A stretch of 64,000 nucleotides of DNA, taken from contig NW_024609880.1 in NCBI RefSeq assembly GCF_016920785.2, positions 49,562,296 to 49,626,295 of the forward strand, read 5' to 3'. The translations under genes and the position numbers were made by a program. Source of the DNA: Ixodes scapularis. Its lineage: Eukaryota; Arthropoda; Arachnida; Ixodida; Ixodidae. A model generated the notes under the pieces. That model did no database searches. It was given only the letters and a program-made list of their open reading frames with translations, and was not told where the DNA came from. Position 1 is the first letter of the stretch. Each line of letters opens with the position of its first letter. This document shows, in pieces, positions 21,346 to 32,225 of this stretch.

Positions 21346-23917
21346 ATTAACACCTATTCAAACGTCGTGACTGCAGCTTTCTCTTGATGTCTTTCATATG
21401 GCTCAGTATGTCGACCGCAATTTGGAGATCTAACAGTTAATTTGTATTCTTTAATAACGGAAAATCGTCATGTTTTTTTTTCTTCTTTTTATATAAGACC
21501 CAGGTCTTACCTCAGCTGAAACACTTATTTGAGTAGCCCTTACGCGAGATGTATTCATGGGTGGTCAGCACAGAGTATCCAGCCAGAATCTACGTTCAGG
21601 TTAACTTCTCTTTATTTCTTGGTAGTTATGGGTGTATGTATAATATTTACTTTATACATGCGTATGAATGACTATGTTGTTTGTGCACAAAAGCTCAAAA
21701 ACGTGGTTTTATATATATGTAAAAAAAAAGCTTTGACAATCAAACATATTTTAGGCTGCATCGTTCATTGGTTAGATTCAAAGTAAGGCGCATTTGCTGA
21801 ACTTACCTCATTTAGAGTGCCTCAGTGTTGATGGACTGGCGGCTCTCCCACTATCGTATGCTAGCGGAGCCGCCATCTTGTCCCCCCACTGATATGCAGC
21901 CGTTTATGAGTAGTTTGAGGAGTTATTGAGGATTACCACTTGTGAAATGACGCGGGATAACCGTCACGCGTAGCTGCAAGTATTCGTTTGTTTTTGACGC
22001 CGCGTCTAGTGATAATGCGATAACGTTGCGCAGATGACTGCATTTTCGACGCTTCATTGCATTATCCAATCGAGGAAGTCTCTGGTTGGAATAGGTTATC
22101 ACGACTTGAAACGATTAGTTCCCGAATCGGCACTTTCACAGGCGCAAGCGGATCCACCTGTCTCGGGAGGTGAGCATATATCCCAGCAGATAAATTGGAG
22201 GCAGCGCGGCCATAAAGAGGGCACTTGTTCTCGAGCAAGGCGCAACCAGCAGGGAGCATCGAAGCACTCTAGCCTAATTAGTCGTCTTTTTCGATGTACA
22301 GTTTCCTTCGATCTAAAAATTTGAATCGTATATCTCAATCTAAGTGTAGGTCCTACCCAACCAGAGAAGGCACGAGAGCGATTTTCGTGCTTAGATGCAA
22401 ACATTAACGCATTTCACAGCCTCAGCAGTTTTGTAACATCCGACCGCCTTTGTTCATCGACTCACCTTTATCCAGACTGCGTAGTAGTTTTGTATTAAAT
22501 CGCGGCAAAGACACGGAACATTTTTTTTCTTCTTTTTTTTACAAACTCTCGCCTGACAAAGCGCTCGGGAAAAATGTTCTGGCGTTGTTTACCCCGAAGC
22601 CTAGTTTCAGAACGCTGCTCTGCTAAGTACTTTCGTCGAAATCGCTTGATTTCTCCGAAGGCATTAGGGGAGGGGACGGGCTCCATCGCATCTACATGCC
22701 GACGTAGTACTCGCCACCCAAACGTTATCGAGGCATGACATGACAAATGACGCGATACGGCGCCTCCGTCGAATTATTCGGGAGAAACGCGGACGCGCGC
22801 TTCTGGCGCGCACATCATCATGAAATTCTCGTCTCTCGCCATCCTTACGAAACAATTGGGCGGTTCCCGCCGGCTATTCTCTTATTTATCATTTATTTTA
22901 ATCAAACAACAATCGGATGGTTAAATATCGACCTTCAGTAAGGTTCGTTTTTTTTCTCTTTTGACCCCTCGGGAAAACCACCACCACCACAACAACAAAG
23001 AACGCGACGAAGTGAGCATTCCAGACGTGTAAAACAAGGCTGAACTACGTTGGTTTATCTTTCTTGGGGTACAATGATAGCTAAAAGATTCTTCCGGTTA
23101 CTGTAACTTGCAAAAACAAAACATAAAAGCCAAACCTCATCCTCATAAATTTAGATAAGCAATTTATCGGCGGGTCCATGGTATAGCGACGGGCTGCGAG
23201 ATGCCGACCGCGGTATTCTAAGAAAACAATTTGGGAGAACACTTTGTAAAGCTGCGCTCACATTGCTTAGACATCATACAAAAGGCAGTCTACAAACACT
23301 TTCTAAGGCGTGATTTCTTTTTTTTTTTTTTTTTGTTGCGGTTCTGTTACATTTGTCATACAAACAGCGGCAGCCGCTGCTTTGTAGAAAGGCACGTTGA
23401 AGCTAATTCGCCTTCAGCCACTGTGCGGTACAATGTTTTGCAATGGGTTAGAGAAGGGCACCTGGGCGGCGGTAGTGGGGAGGCGAAAGAGCGCGTCGCC
23501 ACGGCTCGGCCACGTGGGTATTTCGCAACGGCGGCTGCAAAGGGGAGGGGAGGATACGTGGATGCAGAGGAACGATGGGGCGCTTTCCCCCTGATCACGT
23601 GGGTATTTCGGCACAGCAGTGGCCTACAGTGGAGAAGTGCGACGAAGGGCCGAGAGAGACAGAGTATTGCCGCAATTGGCGTGTATGTGTGAAGAACGAC
23701 AGGGAGACGGTAAGCTGTGCCTCTGCATTAGAGTCGGAGTTTTAGCGATCGTACAAGATCAGTTTTTTTGCGAGAAGGGGCACCAACAGCTGGCGCTGTA
23801 AAACTGCCTGCAGGCACGTTCCAAGCATACCTACGTACGAAGAAAATTCATGCGTCGAAGAGTCTCAAGGCGTGTCGGCACATAATTCTGTCCTCGTGTC
23901 TGCGGAGGAACTCCGTG
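21346..23917. other. Gene-poor stretch
   Basis: A small hairpin GGCGGCTC...GAGCCGCC lies near 21,840-21,875. T-runs at about 22,520-22,540 and 23,318-23,336. The GC-richer patch at 23,440-23,640 contains CACGTGGGTATTTCG twice. No ORF shows a recognisable domain. Confidence 0.45.
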
Positions 23918-24077
23918 GCCGTGTTCCAAAATTTACTCGATATTACTCCAGGGTGAGGGTTTTGTACCCTTGGCATTCTAAAACCTACCCGCGTCCAGCG
24001 CTTTCAATCTGTGTTGTCACGTGACACGATCCGCCGGAGTAACTCGGATCCATATGGGTAAGATTTGGAACACAGCC
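23918..24077. mobile_element. 160-bp MITE with ~20-bp inverted termini
   Basis: The left end (GGCCGTGTTCCAAAATTTAC) is the inverse of the right end (GTAAGATTTGGAACACAGCC) with few mismatches. A second inner pair (ATTACTCC against GGAGTAAC) strengthens it. Non-coding; target duplication not evident. Confidence 0.7.
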
Positions 24078-26289
24078 CGTGTCCTCTGTGTATGGAGTAC
24101 GGGCAGTGTTACTGCGGCTTAAGGCGTACCGTCGGCATCAAACGGGAGCATGGGTCTTCCGCGAAAAATCTGAGAGCATTTCACGTTTTTTTACTCCTCC
24201 ATTAGTTGTGCCAACTCGTCTTTTACATGAAACCAAGCGTGACACGTGTAGAACAGTCCGCGTCTTTGTGTCTTCTGAATCTACGGATTCGTGCTTGCAT
24301 AACCTGATATGTAGTACAGTCGAATTCGTAAGCCTATAACTTGAGCAAACATATGCTCAGCCTACTCCGAAATATTGAGTTATTTTTCTATGTGCTTGAT
24401 TATGGTTTTCGCGCTGATATAAACTCATGTTTCTTCTTTATGCCTCCCATTACGTGTGTGCTGATCTTGTTTATGCATTCCTGTGTGTGTAGTGATATAA
24501 AACTTCGGTTTATATCAGAATGATCCGGTACTACCTTGCTAAAAACATTTTTTTTTTGTGCGCCAGACATACGTTTATTTGTATTTTTACTTGTACTTTA
24601 GTTGGCGTGTATTTCTCTCGAAGGTAGTTAAACTTCCTGTCTCATTCATCGCTCGATAGTCTCACCTTGCACTGCCGATGACAGTACATCGGCCTTAATT
24701 AATTGTAGGCTGGTAATTCAAGGTTAAAAAGTTCGCAGAAAATAAAAACACACAAAAAAAAACGAAATGGAGACTTGATATATAAATAAAATAAAGTGGC
24801 AATATCACGGAAATGGTTGATTTAAAGATAGTTAATTGAGGAGTTTAATAGATTGGGATTTCCCAGCAAGGTCATATGATGTATAAACTCGCGCTGTTAT
24901 TTGGCAACTTGATTTAAAGCTCGTGCCCGCAGTAACAATAGACATTAAAATATTTAAAAAAAAAAACTCGCCAATGCGCCTTCTGTGATGCAGTTAACGA
25001 GCACAAGGCATGGACCATGTTGCAACTTCAATACGCATAAAGGCCAATTCCACACATTAAAATTTGCCATCTTTGTTGGTGGGTTGCAAACGCAGACTTT
25101 CACCAAACTCAGCCCTGAAAAGAATACTAAGCAACGGAAGCCAGATTAACTCAAATCTTCTATACGCTACGAAAGCTTAAACGTTCCTAAGTTACGCTCA
25201 TAAAAATCTAAAAAAAGAAAAAGAAACTTGCAATTACTTTGTTTTAAAAACATAAATTTGATGACTTCTTTTTTTTTTTTTGTCGCAAGAGCGTTTTGTG
25301 TTTTTGCTTTATGACAATCTCGTGCGCATAGATCCCATGTCCCGTTCTCTCTTTGCACACCACGGTCGAAACCATTTCGGTGTTCTATTCTCTCCACCTT
25401 GACGAAACAAAGCAGCGCACGATCGCTCCTCTGCCGGAACCAACACCACCTAGACAGAAGGCTTCCACACGCGTCATCATAGTCAGATCGATCGAGGCGA
25501 GAGATTGGGCACGAGTGCTGCGTCAGTGTTCGGCTGCGGCTCGTGGCCAATCAGCGCGTCGAAGGTCGGACTCGGGTCCAATAGCCTACCGAGCGCGATC
25601 CGACTGTGATGACGTTTCATAGAAGAAGAGGAAACCATGCGGAGGCCTTCTGTCTAGGTGGTGTTGGCCGGAACCCCCGCCCGTGCGCGCGCTGTGTCTT
25701 TGACAGTGCTCTTGTTGCTCGCACGGTCGGCGTCCTGGCGCAGTTGTTGCACTGTACTTCGTCTCATTCTATGATGAACTACACCCAGTGCTACGGGCCA
25801 CAAAGTCCGATCATAAGCTCGGTTCTGTGTTTTCGGTCTTTATTTTTCTTCAAATTCAGAAATAAGTTTTGGTTTTTTTTGTTTTTGTTTTCAACACAGA
25901 TTCGGTGCTTTTCGTTGTTAATTTTGTTTTTGTGGCGAACAGAAAGTCGGCATTTATCGCGAAGTTTATCGAAGAAAACAGAACACAAACGTGGGATTTT
26001 TGAACCCCCAGATTATATGCGTGCGACCCAAGTACTTGGAAATCGTTCCGTTTACGGTAAGAAAGAAAAGGAAACAACGCAAGGGAACTGATTCCCGAAA
26101 AAAGAATCACTCTCGTGGAGAGTTCAGCGCGGGGCTGTGCTCTGGGGCAACCCACTGCACAGCTGAAGTTATGGAATTCGTACTGTGAAACTTGGGTTTT
26201 TTTCTTGTTCCAGGACAGCTCCAACTCAGGGTGTTTCGGTTCTCCCCTATTAGAATAAAACGGAGGGTTAATTTTCGGAGTTTATCAAC
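24078..26289. other. AT-rich to GC-balanced stretch, no gene recognised
   Basis: At 25,500-25,640 there are two CCAAT boxes (GGCCAATCAGCGC, GTCCAATAGCC) and a TGATGACGTTTCAT element, which could belong to a promoter, but no exon follows that I can support. ORFs at 25,600-26,220 are T/A-rich and look non-coding. Confidence 0.4.
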
Positions 26290-26412
26290 CGAGAAAGTGA
26301 GAAAATGAGCAGAAGAGAACGCGCGGGGTCGTAAGAACGCTGAGCTCTGGTCGGAATGATTAGTGAGTAGGCGTAAAGCTAGCCGCCTCTATCTCCACTG
26401 TACTCGTCTCTC
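26290..26412. repeat. Single-arm relative of the foldback element at 10.4 kb
   Basis: Shares, in order, GAGAAAGTGAG, CGCGCGGGGTCGT, GGAATGATTAGTGAGTAGGC and TCCACTGTACTCG with the arms at 10,376-10,665. Confidence 0.65.
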
Positions 26413-27369
26413 TCGGTTTCTCGGCACATTGGATACCAAAATCACGGAGCCCTAATCACGACCCAGTTAGAGACCACGTGGTATACCGCACCGAAGGTGT
26501 TTATAGGTGTGTGTGCGCCTGGTTCTGCGAACTTACACTTGAGCGATGATAATTTTTCTACGAGGGAACGTCCGTGTGAATTTACAGAGGTTGTTTCTGC
26601 GAGCCAGAGGTTATTCGAGACATTTGTGGGGTAAGTGTTCGCGGCCCTATAAATCAGTTGCGGCAATTATTTTTCTTTGGCCCATAGATTATTCCTCGCC
26701 TACTATTTTCCGAACCATGTTGTATTTTGATGAGGATACCAGTTTTGTTCGTATTAATACATTTTATTGCGCGATCCTCCGCGATGAAGTTGTGGAGCAG
26801 ATATGAGCAACGCAGCGTGTCGCAAGCGTTCGATCGCTCCGAAGGCCCAGAGGAGCGATCAGTCGCTCTAATTTCGCCGCCGCCACCTTCGCCTCCTTGG
26901 CATTGGACCGAAAGAGGGTCAACGCTCCCAGTCATTTTAAGGTCACATCGAGACGGCACTCATACTGCACTAACTCCGTCGCATCATTCATCGTCTCTCC
27001 GAAACGAAAAGCCTGTGCGCAGATAACCCCTTTTTTTTTTAAATATTCTCTTTGCAACCCGACCCCAAGGGCGGCATGCATAACAACAAAAGGAGTTGAA
27101 CGCTTCGAGAGTGTTGCTGCCTCGTCGGCGGTTTTCCACAAAGCCTGTATTGCTCACAACCTTTCAACGCGAACGCCTCCGACTGCAACGCCTCGGCTTT
27201 AATGGTGTAGCGAGTCTCCGTGAGCCATTTGTCATCACGGAGAGAACAGAACGAAGAACGAACGCAAAGCTTCTTGAATGGCGAGTGATGAAAACAACTA
27301 AAACGAACGAGAAGCTTTCGTTTGCGTAGAAGGATGAAGTTAGAAAAGGAAAACGCGAGAGGGTATAGT
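26413..27369. other. Unassigned stretch upstream of the host-like gene
   Basis: No coding motif. T-run at about 27,029-27,039. Overlapping ORFs on both strands at 27,040-28,240 are basic, low-complexity translations of GC-rich DNA and are not supported as genes. Confidence 0.45.
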
Positions 27370-27439
27370 GAAGGAGAGGGCATTCTACCGATGTCACGGA
27401 GGGGCCTTGCCTCGCACTCCTCCAACCCCAGGCTCGGAG

Positions 27440-27720
27440 CGAACCTGATTGGCCCTCCACGCCGCCGGAGGCGCGGAAATGACGTCGCGCCCGGGTAGCT
27501 TCCGGCCCCGCATAAAAAGAACGGGACTTGGAGCGATCCTTCTCCGCGCGCGTTCGACAGTGTCGTCTGCTTCTCCGACGGGAGCTGGCGCGCAGAGAGA
27601 GCCCGCGTGTCGCCACGAATGGTTGGTTGGTTCGTCCGCGATATGCGACGTTTTGCTCGCCGTCTTCGATCCGTCAAGTTTCGCTGCTAGCCGGGATAAT
27701 ACGCAGTGACATGTGGAAAG
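27440..27720 (+). promoter_or_regulatory. GC-rich candidate promoter with TATA-like box
   Basis: CATAAAAAG at 27,511-27,519 is preceded by a CRE-like TGACGTCGCG (about 27,480) and followed at the usual ~30-45 bp spacing by pyrimidine-rich DNA and an ACAGTGT initiator-like site (about 27,558). The surrounding 27,400-28,000 is CpG-rich compared with neighbours. It lies about 1 kb upstream of, and on the same strand as, the exon at 28,527. The link is inference; I could not identify the 5' UTR splice donor. Confidence 0.4.
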
Positions 27721-28526
27721 GGTGTGTGTACAGCAAGCCGGCTTGAATGACACATGTAAGAGGAGCGATACCGCGTTGTTTGGCCTCGACTTCCGGGAGC
27801 AGTGTCGTCTGCTATCGCTGCGTGTGCTGGCTTCACTCGGCCCGCTACTGTGCATGTTCGCCTGCTCGAGAGAGAGCCCGTGTGTGCGTGTGTGAAAACG
27901 GTGATGACGGTGCAGTGACCGGCATCTCGGATGACACTGAACAGCTCGGCTAAATCGGAAGGTTCTTTCGACGACGGTTCGTACGCCTTCCACCGCTGGA
28001 TTAGATTGCGCGTGCACGACTGACTGGTAGTGTGGATGCGAGAAAGCACAGTCATTACCGTCATCTAAGCACATGACTATTCCGAACAGACATTGATTCA
28101 AAAGTGCCCGAAAAGTTGTTTGAAAGTCACTGTCCTCTCTCCCTCTTTCGAGGCGTGTCAACTGTCTTGAGGATCGCCGATGAGGCGAAACATTTGTCCT
28201 TTGGTAGTTCTCGTTGAAGACCTTTCGAGATTTCCGCAAGAGTAGAAGGACTGCGTAAAACTTGCGGATAACGTAATCCCAACACCTTGGGTGAACTGTT
28301 TTCCAGCATTTTATTGATGCTCATACCACGTGAAAACAACAACCCGACTGCATCTCAACTACGGACAAGATATTACGCTTCCAAGACGAAGTCTTGAACA
28401 AGGAAGTAATCGGCATCAAAACCATCTGATAATCAAGTCGGCCGATGCCAAGATCCTCACCAGGAAGTTAAACAAATTGTGTATCGAATTTCCCTTCCTG
28501 TTTTAAACGCTCCGGCTTGTTTCCAG

Positions 28527-28908
28527 AATGAGCACGGTCTGTTGTGACCCGGTCTTCTTGGAGTCATCCGCTTAACCGAACCCCTCGGGAGACCTGGAGG
28601 ACTGGACGCGCAGGTCCACCGGCCCCAAGGTGTCTTCGCGCGGCGGCGGCTTTTGCTGCGTCCAGAACATTGCTACCGACGACGAAGGCGAAGACCTGGC
28701 TTCTGCGGTGACGGCGACGGCTGCGGTTCGCAGTCAGGCGTCCAGAACCAAAATGGCGCGCTTCCACGAGCTCAAGAGGCAGGCCTCTGCGTCCACGTCG
28801 TCGCAGACGTCGTCGCCTGAGCTCCGCAAGCGCGAGGCGTCCCCGCCGCTCTGCACAGTGACGCTCAAAGGTCGCACCGTGGTAAAGAAGTCTTCACCCG
28901 ACTCTAAG
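28527..28908 (+). CDS. Candidate first coding exon of an unidentified host gene
   Basis: The acceptor-like TTGTTTCCAG ends at 28,526 and a strong donor AAG|GTGAGC starts at 28,909. An ATG at 28,528 opens only a 15-codon frame ending in TAA at 28,573. After that the same frame is open to the donor. An ATG at 28,753 in good Kozak context (ACCAAAATGG) gives MARFHELKRQASASTSSQTS followed by a Ser/Pro/Lys-rich segment. The third-position GC bias is clearly higher than in the surroundings, which fits genuine coding sequence. I recognise no domain; the segment looks disordered and phosphosite-rich. The short upstream ORF could act as a uORF. The rest of the gene must lie beyond a long intron to the right, probably outside the window. 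Confidence 0.5.
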
Positions 28909-29251
28909 GTGAGCAGAGCCGCTTCAGTCCCTCTCACAGGTGGGCAGGTACCGCTGACGATTGGGCCGTCACGTCAACGACCTTGTCTGCCGTTGAACAA
29001 GACGACATCATAAGTTCAAAATATGAAGCTGTTCAGTGAGGGCCTGTAGTCTGCGACAGAATAAGAACTATAGCCCTAACACAACGTTGTTTGCTAAAAT
29101 CTGCAGTTGAGCGAGAACAAGAGAACACGTGCTCGGGGACGCGAGTATGACGACTCGTATTTTCCGCCTTACCCCCTGCAGCGGTGGCGCTTTTCTCGGA
29201 CGAGTTTTCTTTGTGTCTGCTTCTGCGCGAGCGCGGTACACATAGCGGGAA

Positions 29252-29573
29252 CGCGACAAAACAGCACGCGACAAAACAGCACGGTCAAAACAGCACGGTC
29301 AAAACAGCACGCGTCAAAACAGCACAGCGTCAAAACAGCACGGCGACAAAACAGCACGCGTCAAAATAGCACGCGACAAAACAGCGCGGCGCCAAAACGG
29401 CACAGCGACAGAAGAGCACGTGCCAAAACAGCACGGCGTCGAAATAGCACAACGACAAAACAGCACGCATGTAAAAAGGCTGTAATAGGTAGCGTTTTAT
29501 GCTGTTTTGACGCGTGCTGTTTTGACCGTGCTGTTTTGTCGCGTGCTGTTATGTCGTGTGCTGTTCTGTCATG
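29252..29573. repeat. Minisatellite of ACAAAACAGCACGCG units that folds back on itself
   Basis: About 14 imperfect units of 13-18 bp (core CAAAACAGCAC) run forward from 29,252 to 29,470. After a 26-bp unique segment, about five units run in the reverse sense (GTGCTGTTTTG) to 29,573. The two blocks could form a long hairpin. Units vary at the CG-containing linker. ORFs through it are translations of the repeat and not genes. Confidence 0.9.
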
Positions 29574-30504
29574 GTGCCACACATAGCAGCGTCATGAATA
29601 CGAGAGCCACGTCATAAGCTCTGCTTGATGGTTTCTACTGGATTGGTGGCTTCCACGTGATCGTTTGGCCTCCTTACCAAAACAATTAAAATAAAGAGGA
29701 GCTCGGTGCTATAATTTCATTGCGGTTGGTCGATCCTGTCGGACGCGTTAAGGGTGAAATAGGAGACAGGCTAAAACAAACGCAAAAGCCTTAGTGAAAG
29801 CAAAAAAAAAAAAGACACTTGCGGTTTTTTTGGTATTAACTATACTTGACGTGTCATACAAAATTTACGATGACACTTCGACGACGCAATCCCACGAGAG
29901 ATTGAAGAATAATTTGCTTTCTCAGCGTCAGCTCCTGTTTCCTGGTCCGTTTGACACCAAGAAAGGTTCAGCATTTAACGTAACATTTAACGACCAACCC
30001 GTGGCAAAAATAAACACATAAATAAATAAAGTGCTTTAGCGGAAGCGCAAACCGCTTTCGGATTACAGCAAACCTATCGACGATTGTTATCGTATTTATT
30101 TCTTTGTACGAAGATCGCATTCTGCGCGCCAATGCGAAATACTATTTTGGGTGTTTAAAAGTATTTCGCAGTTTGATTGCAGCCAATACCGCACTGTAAA
30201 CGTGAAACAAAACTAAATTAAAAAAAAAAAGGAAACGTTTCGCGAATGTTCTTAAAAAATGCTTCCAATACAGCTCAAGTAGGCCAACGAGCAACCGAAA
30301 ACTATCGTGGTCCCTTACTGCAGAACTGATTACTTAAGCAAATTGCAGGGCTGCAAATTGAAGGTCGAGGCAAATTTGTAGAAACCACAGGGTTGATTAT
30401 CTATGAATGCGATAGCATTTATTGTTGCACACCACCAAATTTAGCGGGGTAACTGAATTGGTTCAGATGTCGTGACGTCAATTTAGCGGTGAGTTTCCCT
30501 GCTA
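29574..30504. other. Unassigned AT-rich stretch
   Basis: No recognised feature. A-runs near 29,803 and 30,218. Confidence 0.45.
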
Positions 30505-30820
30505 AATTTAGCGACGTCCTCTAGGACGATGCTAAATTCTTGTCGTCCTTGATATCACCCTAGAGGTCGTCCTTAAAGTCGTCCAAGAAGTCCTTTTTAA
30601 CGTCGTCCTCTAGGACGCCATCCTCGAAGTTGTCCTCGACAATGTAGAGGACGTCAAAGTCATCATCTGGAAAGACCTCTACGACCACCTCTAGGGCAAT
30701 CTCATGGACGACCACTAGGACGACGTCCTAGAGGAGGACGTCTAGGACGACCTCCAAGGTTACCTCAAGGACGACCTTTACGACAACCTTGAGGCGACGT
30801 CGAAGACGACGTCAAGGTAG
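30505..30820. repeat. Degenerate GTCGTCCT / AGGACGAC array with strand switch
   Basis: For about 150 bp the plus strand is dense in GTCGTCC and CTCTAGGAC motifs. It then switches, near 30,650-30,670, to AGGACGAC and GACGTC motifs for another 150 bp. The whole is a large imperfect palindrome built from short degenerate units, many containing TCTAGGACG or GACGTC. No ORF of meaning. Confidence 0.85.
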
Positions 30821-31610
30821 TCAGGTGCTTCGAAAAGGGTGCAAACGTGAAGGAGCGCGTACTGTTGCTCCGCATACGCTCGACGCAACGAGGTGCAGGC
30901 ACAGGGAGCTGAAATGGTCTATTGCGCATACCTACTGCACATTAGGCGGCCAGATACCAGGTAGACGGAAATCTACGATGAGTAGCTTAATCATGCTATC
31001 GCATTAATAAAAGGCAACCGGAGCTACCTTAAGGCTTTGGCGATATTGTCACGCAGTATTACGCAACGCCATCAGTAGCCCGCTGATGCGTGGCTCGCAT
31101 AACACAGGCAGCTCATTAGGTTGCAGTCTCGACCAAGTATCATCACGATTAACGATGGCAGAGGCGATGTAGAAGCTATCAATTTTCGGGGTAAAAGGTT
31201 GACTCGGGCCAGTTTAATTATTTAAACTCGCGATGTTTAAATGATTAAACGCGGTGGCAACGGTGGATCCCTTTTTTTCCCCTTCGCAATTTATTTTATT
31301 TACCTTAATTCAGACACTTTTATGATTCCTCTCGTGTTAGTCGGGAAATAACTTCGATACTCGGAGTATTCGCGTGTGCTCACGTGGCTTAGGCGTTCGT
31401 CAAGTCCGAGAACCCGAGGAGATGAACTAGGTTTCGCATTAGGTGCGAAACGCAGCCCACTATAGGCTCCGATGGAGCCAATCAAAAAGCACCAAAAGTG
31501 CATCGTCACGCAATTTTTTAATAAAAAAAAAGATAAAAAAGGGAGGTACCGTAAGAACACATATAGCCATGTTCAGCGCTCCAAACCAGAAAGAGCATAT
31601 CTAAACCTTT
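30821..31610. other. Unassigned stretch
   Basis: No recognised gene or RNA. Confidence 0.4.
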
Positions 31611-31668
31611 TACAAAACCCGTTACAAAACCCGTTACAAAACCCGTTACAAAACCCGTTACAAAACCC
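31611..31668. repeat. 12-bp tandem repeat (ACAAAACCCGTT)x5
   Basis: Five head-to-tail copies, the last one truncated into a C-run. It produces artificial QNPL-repeat and NGFC-repeat ORFs. Confidence 0.95.
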
Positions 31669-31841
31669 CCCTTTGGCCTCCACTTGGAGCACCGTGAAAG
31701 CTGCACTGCGTAGAACCGCGGGAAGGCGTCGACTCGGAGCTGTCCTCGGGAAGTCAGCGTCCATTACTCACAAAAGCGCTCGCGCTTCCACAGTGCCGGA
31801 TGCTGTCTGTGTGTACGGTCACCGACAGATGAGAACGGCAG

Positions 31842-31905
31842 AAAGACAAGTTTACAGTAGATGGGCTTACGCCCCGTAAGCCGATCTATTGTAAACTTGT
31901 CTTTT
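31842..31905. repeat. Near-perfect 28-bp-stem hairpin
   Basis: AGACAAGTTTACAGTAGATG and GGCTTACG are mirrored, with two mismatches, after a CCCC loop. It ends in a T-run. It may be a tiny MITE or a hairpin end of the adjacent LINE fragment. Confidence 0.85.
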
Positions 31906-31939
31906 TTCATTTCTCGCCGACTCGGCCACTCCTGCAAAT

Positions 31940-32225
31940 TGCATTTTGACATTCCCAGGACTAGTATTTACAAGTTCTCGCCGCATCAGCTTACTATTTT
32001 TTAATTACTGGAAGACACTACCCGAAGATAGTCTCAATAGACGCACAGGAATTCACCGATAATGTTGACGTTCATCTCCAGCTGTGATACGTTCGTTATT
32101 TTGTATATTTAGCGTTCTTTTATTTTACCACCAACCCGCCAAATGCCCCCCCCCCCCCTTCCTTTCCCTTTGTAATACCCCTCGCAGGTTTTAAGAGGAA
32201 CCAATAAATGAAATAAAATGAAAGG
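31940..32225 (+). pseudogene. LINE 3' terminal fragment with simple-repeat tail
   Basis: Plus-strand frames give DIPRTSIYKFS and, after a shift, FFNYWKTLPEDS, which match the usual end of CR1/L2-type ORF2 (RTSxYKxSFFPRTIxxWNxLPE). Then come a C-run (32,143-32,157), a 3' UTR ending near CTCGCAGGTTTTAAGAGG and a CAATAAATGAAATAAAATGA tail. The pattern is a 5'-truncated LINE insertion in the plus orientation. Confidence 0.6.

Noticed and set aside
23160..23220. CCATGGTATAGCGACGGGC as a tRNA box A
   Set aside because: No matching box B or cloverleaf follows.
27039..28239. Long minus-strand ORFs (212 and 281 codons) in the GC-rich region
   Set aside because: They are Arg/Ser/Pro-rich without domains, overlap each other in different frames and lie opposite the promoter-like region. 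Long ORFs are expected by chance in GC-rich DNA.
29107..29586. 159-codon ORF through the CAAAACAGCAC array
   Set aside because: Its repetitive sequence is only the minisatellite read in frame; no coding-like composition outside it.
31472..31879. ORF with QNPL repeats
   Set aside because: Produced by the 12-bp tandem repeat, which is a multiple of three.
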